Assembly: GCA_963576735.1 (NCBI GenBank)
Contig: OY755187.1
Location: forward strand, 7,068,001 to 7,132,000
Origin: Bedellia somnulentella
Taxonomy: Eukaryota; Arthropoda; Insecta; Lepidoptera; Bedelliidae
DNA: 64,000 nt
Reading direction: 5' to 3'
The notes below the pieces were generated by a model, which saw only the letters and a list, made by a program, of their open reading frames with translations, had not been told where the DNA came from and ran no database searches. Position numbers and translations under genes: made by a program. The number at the start of each line of letters is the position of its first letter. Position 1 is the first letter of the stretch. This document shows, piece by piece, positions 56,455-64,000 of the stretch.

Positions 56455-56720
56455 TGTTCTTGTTCATGAAAACCTCATGTGCGAATTATTCCTAATAAAT
56501 AAAGGAAATAAAAATTTCGACACTAGCGGGGATCGAACCCGCGACCTCCTGGTATACGCCCCCGTCGCTCTGCTAATCGACCTATAATGTCAAGTGGCTA
56601 CTAGTGTGAAATTCTCAATTAGGAGAGCGACGGGGGCGTACACCCGGAGGTCGCGGGTTCGATCGCCGCTAGTGTCGAATTTTTTCTTTATTTATCCTAT
56701 ATTTATAATTAAAATTCAGT
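56455..56720. repeat. Family A inverted tRNA-like dimer, second example
   Basis: The left tRNA-like core (minus, about 56517-56592) and right core (plus, about 56622-56679) are inverted copies. They share GAGCGACGGGGGCGTA, GGAGGTCGCGGGTTCGAT and CGCTAGTGTCGA, separated by about 45 bases with imperfect pairing. Outer arm words (TTCATGAAAACCTCATGTG) lie at 56463. This is an older version of the structure at 3212-3516. Confidence 0.75.
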
Positions 56721-57195
56721 CACCCTACCTTATGGGTGCCTCTGGATTTGATCACATGTCTATCAGCATCAGAGGGAGTGTTCTTTTCCATTGAGCTTTC
56801 AAGATCGTTACTATATTACCTCGGAAATAATTTGGGGCATTATTTAATTTTTTAATAGAAATTATTCTAAGTTTTTCTTTCTACTGATGTTTTTACACTC
56901 TCGAAAATTTCACAAGTCCCGCCAGGCATTAAAAATACATACAAAGTTCAAAATAATTTTTAAGTCTTTTTACCCCTTTATGTTTTAAACATGGTAAAAA
57001 TTTATAAACTATAAGTATAAGTTAATCCCTTCCGTTTCCGCTACTGTAATTAATATATTATATTAACTACATGTTTTGTGTCTCTCCGTTGAAATAATTA
57101 AAGAAAAGCTGCAAAGTGCAATTACAAGGATACAAATATCGTTGAGAAGAAGCACTGGATCACAAGCATGTGAGTAAACAACTTTATACACATTG
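56721..57195. other. No supported feature
   Basis: AT-rich spacer before the LINE 5' region; nothing recognised. Confidence 0.4.
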
Positions 57196-57487
57196 AACAA
57201 TAGCCTTTTAATCAATAATTGAACAATATCTGAAACAAAATCACTAAGGTTTTTAATAAACGGCTTATATTTAAATAAATTATCATTATTTGGCCGGTAT
57301 TCTACAATTGAAATTATAAAAACAAGTTCTGATACAAAACAAACAATAGCCTTTTAATCAATAATTGAACAATATCTGAAACAAAATCACTAAGGTTTTT
57401 AATAAACGGCTTATATTTAAATAAATTATCATTATTTGGCCGGTATTCTACAATTGAAATTATAAAAACAAGTTCTGATACAAAACA
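57196..57487 (+). repeat. 146-bp tandem duplication upstream of LINE ORF1
   Basis: 57196-57341 is repeated exactly, as far as I can read, at 57342-57487, and a few bases of a third unit follow. It ends about 220 bases before LINE ORF1, so it may be a pair of 5' UTR promoter monomers as known in some LINEs (inference). Confidence 0.85.
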
Positions 57488-57705
57488 AACAATCAGCTGA
57501 CAAGACATATTTGACAGAACTGACATTTGAGTAGTTGTTTTTTGGATTTCAACAAAACAGACAAAGGCTTATCTGTACAGCCAAAACTTAGTTTTGCAGA
57601 CTACTACAAACATAATCGGTAACAAGCTAAAACCATATTTGAATCCCTATTTAAATTAAACTTATTAATTACAAAATGAATAAATAATTATCTGATTCAA
57701 ATTTA

Positions 57706-58553
57706 ATGGCGACTGAGCAAGAAATTATGAGTACACCTCAAAATATTTCTTTTATACGCAACAAAAGAAAACGTGAAGAATCTGATGAAAGTCGTGATAG
57801 CTTTGATAGATTTAAACAAGAAATTCTAGACTTAATTAATTCAATGTTTACTGCAAATCAAAATGAGACGAAAAAAATCAACCATACTTTACTTGGAATT
57901 CAACAATCAAATTCAAATATAGAAACTTCAATTTCTTTTTTGTCGAGCCAATACGAAGATTTTAAAAAGCAACTTACGAAAATGGAAGAAAATGCTAAAA
58001 AAGATAAAGAGTATATATTAACATTGGAGGGAAAGATAGAAGATATGCGAAGATCAAATCGGAAAACTAACATAGAGCTATAAAATGTACCGAAAACAAA
58101 TAAAAAAAATAATGTTTTAATAACATGATCCTAACCCTAGCAAACAATATAAAAATGGATGTCAAACAAACTGATATCAAAGATGTATATAGAATTAGAG
58201 GAAAAAGCGAAAATATAAACTCTTCCATAATCATCGAGACCTCGTCAACTTTTCTGAAAACGAGAGTTTCTGCAAAAATGCAAACTCTTCAATATTAAAA
58301 AAAAGGGAAAACTATGCGCTAAACATCTTAGTGCTAAAGCAAATGTAAACACACCAATATACGTTACTGAGCATCTAACCGCCAAAAACTCTCGTCTCTA
58401 CTACCTAGCAAAAGAGTTCACTAAAACAAAAGGATACAGATTTTGTTGGTCATCCATCATACGGAAGTATCTACGTGCGAAAAGATGAAAATTCTCCAGT
58501 AATACCTATTAATCATGAAGCACAAATAACAAAATTAATGCAAACATCGTGAC
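57706..58553 (+). pseudogene. LINE ORF1 with FP25K-like C-terminus, broken
   Basis: The frame 57706-58083 starts MATEQEIMSTPQNISFIRNK and forms a coiled coil (SFLSSQYEDFKKQLTKMEEN, LEGKIEDMRR). Shifted frames then give VKQTDIKDVYRIRGKSENIN, TSSTFLKTRVS, KLCAKHLSAKANVNTPIYVT and HLTAKNSRLYYLAKEFTKTK, then GYRFCWSS to about 58553. The last part resembles the domain shared by the baculovirus FP25K protein and insect LINE ORF1 proteins (family knowledge). The product would bind LINE RNA. A stop at 58081 and at least two frameshifts kill it. ORF2 follows from 58869. Confidence 0.7.
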
Positions 58554-59278
58554 TAAAATTGGCAACATTTTTTTATTATTATTTAATGCATGTTTGGAGA
58601 TATTTAGATTTAAGTTATTTCTCGTTTTTGTACACATATAAAATAATTATTTTACTTATCTTTTCAATAGAATCTTATTTATGCGATTTGTATATAATTG
58701 TCTCATTTTTTTCACATTTAATCATCACATTAGAAAAATATACCGCTTTACATATGTCATGGATGAACGTCTCGATTAGCAAATTTAATATTTTAAATTG
58801 TTTTAAATTCTTACAAACAACTATCATCACATTGAAGGTAACATATTCTGTCTTCTTAAATCTCGTCAATGGATAATTGTCTTAAAAGTATACATAGATT
58901 AGATCAAACTGAAATAGCTGAATCATTTAGTAGTACAATAGAAGAATTTTCTGAAATGGTAGTACCAAACACTGATCTTATTGTTTTATCTCAAAACATA
59001 AGAAGTATTTGTAGAAATATGGATGACTTCCAAGTAACACTATCGAACTTCAAGTTTGAAACTGATTTAATGGTGCTAACAGAATGTAGACTAGATCAAA
59101 ACAAAAATTTATCGCAACTAGACAATTATATTTCCTGTTCAACGACAAACCACATAATAACTGGATGGAGTTGCAGCTTATATAAAAACAATCACGTTCC
59201 TTGCTGTGAGGAAATATTACTGGATGAAGCCTCTTGTTTGCAAATTCAAATTGCAGATTTTATTATACTGGGTATATA

Positions 59279-60503
59279 ATGATTACATTGCATTGGCTTT
59301 AATAAAAAGGTATTCATCAATCGTTCCTGGTCTGGGGTCAGGGATTGTCCGTCCTATTTTGCTGACAAACTCCTTCACTTTCTTAGGCAGTTCTCCTTTC
59401 TTTGATTTGATTAATGTCACCCAGTTTGCAGGGTCTCTCGACTTCAAGAAGGCTGACTCCTCGTCGACGGCTTCTTCCTCATCTTCTTCGGTGAAAGTGA
59501 GTTCCTGTCCGTCGGCAGTATACACCTTTTTGAAATCGAAATTTGTACTGTATATAAAAGCAACGCAAGCTGCATTGGCGAAAATATCCCATCCGCGGAC
59601 GTCAGTTAAATGTTTAGCGTTACGAGAGCGGTTCGACTTTATCATGGCCCCTATTAGATGGGCCCATTCGAAGAAGCAGGGGTTTATTGTAGCAGAATAG
59701 GATGACTTTCTCACCAACCCCAGGTCGACCTGGTATGGGAAATACGAGTATTGTTCGGTAAGCTCATCTTGTAGATTCATCATCCTATCTACATCAGAGC
59801 CTATCTGCTCAAGGAAGATCCAGTCCATGAGATCCGTGGCTCTCTCCATCCCTAATAAATCACTTAAAAAACCATATGAGAGCAGCCCGGCGCAGTCTCG
59901 ATGTCTGGTTCCTGTTGTACATATGCGAAGAGGGGCCAATGAATATTCCGGGAATCAATTAAAGTACATGTCGAATATAGCCACGAATTTATTGTAATTT
60001 TTGTTACTGATCCACCCCGAATATTGGTCGATTATATCCGGTGCATCAGCAGCAGCTTTATCGAAGGCTTTCATCTGGCGGTTGATGCGTTCCAGAATTT
60101 GCTGCCGATAAGCGGGGTTCACAGCACGAGATAATCTATATATCGATAGAATGATCCCCGCGATCCATGCCTTTTCCTTATCAGATGATGCCGTTCCGGA
60201 GGCGTTTGTACGACGTGCTTCAGTCTGTATATCTAAGAGAGTTAGTGGAGTGATGGTATCGCCTGCTTCTCCAATTAAGACATTGTAGGATTTCCATTGC
60301 TCAGACAAAGTATCAGTAATTTCCTTCGCAAAATAGTACAAGAATGTGTTAGCGGCATCTACACTAATGTTCTCGTCTTTTATTTGCTTCTTCATAACCA
60401 TTTGGGCGGAGTTCAAGTCTCCTGACAAGAGGGGCAAGATCATCTTGGGTTTATTGTTCTCGGGAATGGCGAACCACTCGTATGGGTACTGTGAGGGTAT
60501 CTT
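59279..60503 (-). pseudogene. Endogenous rhabdovirus-like nucleoprotein gene (EVE)
   Basis: This is an old viral gene copy on the strand opposite to the LINE. It covers about 407 codons of a mononegavirus nucleoprotein, which coats genomic RNA in virions. The recognisable core is the Ser-Tyr-Ser...Asn-Pro...Trp block (SYSATINPCFFEWAHLIG, about 59690) followed by RSRNAKHL, and upstream DCAGLLSYGFLSDLLGM. These match the conserved centre of rhabdovirus-type N (family knowledge). An acidic stretch lies near 59480. The frame is broken once by a TGA at 59955-59957; the remainder is open. The 5' end is truncated at the junction (60503), and the gene's stop at 59283-59285 lies four bases from the other junction. 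GTATATA at 59272-59278 and 60504-60510 flanks the insert. No poly(A) or viral neighbour gene is seen. Exact virus family is uncertain. Confidence 0.8.
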
Positions 60504-61038
60504 GTATATAGATCTCCGTCTAATACTAACGCAACAAAATTTATTGAATCCCTTGATGGGCATTTACAGAACATTAAGGATGTCCAAAATATTATTATAA
60601 CAGGAGACATCAACATAAATCTAATACCTGACTTGAATGAAATTCCTGTCCACAGAACAAATAGACTATTTTATCAGAACATTCTAGCTGGACATGGTTT
60701 TCTACCAGGACACACATTACCGACACGATCCAAAAGCTGTCTCGATGACTTTTTTCTTAAATTAAAAGGAAATAAGACATCAGCTGTTATAAATGTGTTA
60801 GATACAACTATTACTGATCATAGAATGATTTTTCTTAATTTAACCAAAGTAATTACCAAAAAAATGAGCAACAAAACAATAACTGTTACGAATTCCGAAG
60901 ATGCCATTAAAGATTTAGAAAATGAAAATATTTCGGAATTGACCAAAATTTCTGACCCAAATCTGATAGCTGATTCACTTATTGATAAAATAAAAAAATG
61001 TTTAAATGTCAACACCATAACAAAGACCATTCCTAATA

Positions 61039-62808
61039 GTTCACTCAATGAAGACCAAAAACTGCCAAATAGGGGAAATAATTCGTGTAAAGGCGATTTT
61101 TGGCATAGTTGTAGGAAATGGTGTCTGAAGCAATATACTCAAAGTACTGATGGGTGGGAGTGAAGCTAACGGGTAGGGGGGGGTGTAAAGGTCCCTTTTT
61201 CAGATTTTTTTTCAATAACTCGAAAACGGTAGCTCACAACAAAAAAAGATCTTCTAGTCAAGTAATCTACATAAAATTCTCTACAAAAAAGGTTATATGC
61301 ATTTTTTCGCTAGGATCAATAATTAACGAGTTTATTATCAAACTGGTAGCACGCACGCCGCGCTCCCGTGGCGTCGTCGGGCGGCAAGGTAACCGCCAAC
61401 CAATCACGAGTTGTGTTTTTGTTTTTCGATGTGACATTTCAACATGTCGGAAAAGTGTTTAATTTGTGATGATGTAGTCGAAACGGACTTGTGTAGAGTC
61501 GGATGGTACTATTGTCAGGTGCGGGTTGGATAAGGCTGCCGTTCAATCAACTGTCGTAATAGTTGGAGAGGATGTCGATTTGATATTGCTTCTCATGGGA
61601 TTAGCTCCACCAAATATCAACGTATTCTTTATGAAACCAGGGTATGGAAAGGTGGACAACAAATCGTTTTCAGTGCAACAACTTCAGCAGCTTCCATTTG
61701 CCAAAAAAATTCCCCTTCTCCAGAGCTTTTCCGGATGCGACACAACCTCTGCAATCCATGGCAAGGGAAAAGTGGGAAATACTAAGCTGTTTACGGCTAA
61801 ACCAGACCTGACCCGAAAAATCTCAGACATTTTCAGTGAGCCATCAACATCACCTGAGAGTATTGAACAGGCCGGCGAGAAACTGTTTCTGGCTATTTAC
61901 CAAGCGCCTGCCGAGAAACAAAATCTCAATAAATACCGGTACTCAGCTTTTTTGAGAGCATCGATGAAGCCGAAATCAGATCTGGCCACTCTTCCTCCCA
62001 CCAGAGGAGCTTCGAAGCAGCACTCGATGAGAGTCTACCTACAGGTAATATTAATTACATGAGTTGTTAAATCTCGAAAGTTTGTATGTATGAATGGATG
62101 TTTGTTACTCTTTCACGCTTCAACCGCTGAACCGATTTCAATGAAATTTTACTTACGTTGATCTTATTACTAACTTTTACAGATGCAACAATGGCTCGGC
62201 AACCCTCTACCACCCACTCAATGGGGCTGGGCCAGAGGAGACGATGGCATCCTAAAACCAGTGACAACTAACGATCCTGTGGCACCTGACTACATTCTCC
62301 ACACCATATTTTGTCGATGCACGACTGGGTGTGGGGTGCGATGCGGCTGCCGGAAAGCGGGAATTGCCTGCTCCAGTGTCTGCGGTGTATGCTCCGTCTC
62401 GTGCACTAATGGAACTCCCATCGAAAACATCGTCGACAATGATGATAATTTAGATTTAGAAGATAATTCGATTTTTTAAAGAAATATACTTTAATTTTAT
62501 CATTGGCTATTTTCTTTACTTCATATCTCATCAAATATTGATCCCAGCAAAAAAATGCATGTAACCTTTTTTGTAGAGAATTTTATGTAGATTACTTGAA
62601 TAGAAGATCATTTTTTGTTGTGAGCTACCGTTTTCGAGTTATTGAAATAAAACCTGAAAAAGGGACCTTTACACCCCACCCTACCCGTTAGCTTCACCCC
62701 CACCCCTCAGTACTTTGAGTACATTGCTTCAGACACCATTCCCTACAACTATACCAAAAATCGCCTTTACACGAATTATTTCCCCTATTTTTCCTTCATT
62801 GAGTGGAC
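61039..62808. mobile_element. TIR transposon carrying a spliced unknown gene
   Basis: The left repeat 61039-61318 and right repeat 62540-62808 are inverted with few differences and an 11-base indel near the ends. The termini are GTTCACTCAATGAAG and GTCCACTCAATGAAG. TA on both sides (61037-61038, 62809-62810) is a possible 2-bp target duplication. It sits inside LINE ORF2. Confidence 0.85.
61444..62479 (+). pseudogene. Gene with CxxC start, GEDVDL...GCDTTSA core and CXC end
   Basis: The start piece 61444-61518 reads MSEKCLICDDVVETDLCRVG, WYYCQ and then runs into a stop or a weak donor. The main frame 61526-62044 has TVVIVGEDVDLILLLMGLA, LLQSFSGCDTTSAIHGKGKV and QHSMRVYLQ. A 138-bp GT-AG intron (62045-62182) joins it in phase to MQQWLGNPLPPTQWGWARGD and a Cys-rich tail, CRCTTGCGVRCGCRKAGIAC, SSVCGVCSVSC. 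The Asp-bearing GEDVDL and GCDTTSA blocks resemble a PIN-like nuclease fold, and the tail a tesmin/CXC zinc region (inference). I recall multi-copy insect and cnidarian relatives but no assigned function. The middle of the usual protein seems deleted between 61518 and 61526. Confidence 0.6.
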
Positions 62809-64000
62809 TATAAACAAAGCCGCACTATTAAACCATGGATAACACCGGGTATTCTAAAATGTATTCGAAATAGAAATGTCATGCAAAAAAAGTTACAATC
62901 TGATAGCGAAAATAAAATATTGAAAATTACATACAAAAGATATCGGAACTACTGTAATATTATAAAAAAAAAAAACATAGTATAATTATTATAAAAAAGA
63001 GCTCATTAAAACAAATAATAATCCAAAAAGTGTCTGGAAAACAATAGATGAAATATCTCAGCGGAAACGTAAAATAGACAAAAACTTAGAACTACTCAAC
63101 TTAGAAAAATGACCCTATAAATCATTAGATGAAGTCAACAAATACTTTTGCAATATTGGTAAGACGCTTGCTGAAGAAATTAAGTGCAAAACCCCAAAAT
63201 ATTTAAGAAATGAAGACTCAAAAGGGTCTCATATATCTCAAATAATTTCATTTGGTTTGACAGATACAGATCCCATGGAAGTAAGATCTGTCCTAAAAGG
63301 ACTTAAATCTGAAAGTGCTCCAGGATGGGATGGAATCCCAGCAAAATTTTTAAAACTTGCTGACTATTTAGTTACTCCGATCCTATCACATATGATAAAC
63401 CAATGCTTTCAACAGGGGATCTTCCCCAATACACTTAAAAGATCAATTGTACCAGTGTTTAAGGGAGGAGATAGAAGACATATCTCCAACTACAGACCAA
63501 TATCTGTTCTACCAGCTATATCAAAGATCCTAGAAAAAATCATCTCAATTCTATTAATTACCTGAATAAATATAATCTACTATCATCTTAACAGTTTGGA
63601 TTTCGACACGGAAAATCAACAGAAGACGCAGTAATTGAATTAACCTCATTTATAACTAAGCAAGTTGATAACGATAGAAGAAAAAAGTGTATTTCGGTGT
63701 CAGTTCCAATCCTTCTTCAAAAACTGGAAAGACTTGAAATAAGAGAAATAGCCCTGAATTTATTTACAAATTATCTCAATAATCGCACACAGTCTGTTAT
63801 GATAGGAGAGTTTGAAAGTCAAGAACTAGAAATAACATATGGAGTACCGCAAGGCTCAGTTCTTGGCCCAATACTGTTTTTAATATACATTAACAGCTTA
63901 TGCAACATGAACATTAAAAATGGTCAGATATTTTCTTATGCTGACGATACGGCGATAGTTTTATTCGAAGACAACTGGGATCGTCTCAAATCACTCACAG

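Larger units (their letters stand above)
58869..63999 (+). pseudogene. LINE ORF2, split by two insertions; runs off the window
   Basis: Endonuclease part 1 (58869-59278): LIVLSQNIRSICRNMDDFQV, DLMVLTECRLDQNKNLSQLD. The viral insert follows. Part 2 (60511-61038): NTNATKFIESLDGHLQNIKD, NIIITGDININ, LDTTITDHRMIF. The TIR transposon follows. The linker (62811-63110) has TIKPWITPGILKCIRNRNVM. The RT (63257 on) has LKSESAPGWDGIPAKFLKLA, VPVFKGGDRRHISNYRPISV, FGFRHGKSTEDAVIELT, GVPQGSVLGPILFLIYINSL and IFSYADDTAIVLF. The block with the first catalytic Asp is missing: KKCISVSVPILLQKL joins its two sides near 63685. Several frameshifts add to the damage. It fits a Jockey-superfamily APE LINE. Confidence 0.8.

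Noticed and set aside
60504..60563. Viral nucleoprotein starting at the Met at 60563
   Set aside because: Bases beyond 60504 belong to the LINE endonuclease read backwards. The viral sequence begins at the GTATATA junction, so this Met is a chance extension of the frame.

Overview
The window is eukaryotic, AT-rich and packed with mobile elements. Spliced genes with GT-AG introns, tRNA-derived SINEs, several LINE lineages and relics of piggyBac, MULE, pogo, hAT, Harbinger-type and ISL2EU-like transposons all point to an insect. The abundant short repeat called SINE B here, and a LINE ORF1 with a baculovirus-FP25K-like C-terminus, resemble what I know from Lepidoptera, so a moth or butterfly is the best guess (inference, no search run). 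No bacterial-type operon, rRNA or CRISPR array is present.

Layout. 1-3.5 kb: a foldback element split by SINE B, a broken LINE with a restriction-like endonuclease, and tRNA-like palindromes. 3.7-9.1 kb: a piggyBac pseudogene, then a decayed intron-bearing gene with a DNC-x-GQN motif. 9.1-18 kb: mostly anonymous DNA with hAT and pogo relics, a second DNC-x-GQN relic, and a gypsy gag with its primer-binding site and LTR. 18-25 kb: LINE and gypsy fragments and two large tandem arrays (35-bp and 46-bp units). 25.5-30.8 kb: a complete two-ORF LINE inserted into an LTR fragment. 31-35.7 kb: SINEs and LINE ends.

36.2-41.9 kb holds the only convincing host gene: three phase-compatible exons encoding about 133 residues with a mitochondrial-like N-terminus. 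Its 3.9-kb intron is filled with repeats. 43-56 kb: piggyBac relics, MITEs, two FLYWCH/MULE transposases and an ISL2EU-like transposon with long terminal inverted repeats.

57-64 kb is one LINE (FP25K-like ORF1, endonuclease-reverse transcriptase ORF2) interrupted twice. The first insert is an antisense rhabdovirus-type nucleoprotein gene flanked by a 7-bp direct repeat. The second is a transposon with 270-280-bp inverted repeats that carries a spliced gene with no recognised DDE transposase. This nested locus is the most unusual part of the window. Most other genes are dead mobile-element genes whose insertion order can be read from target-site duplications.
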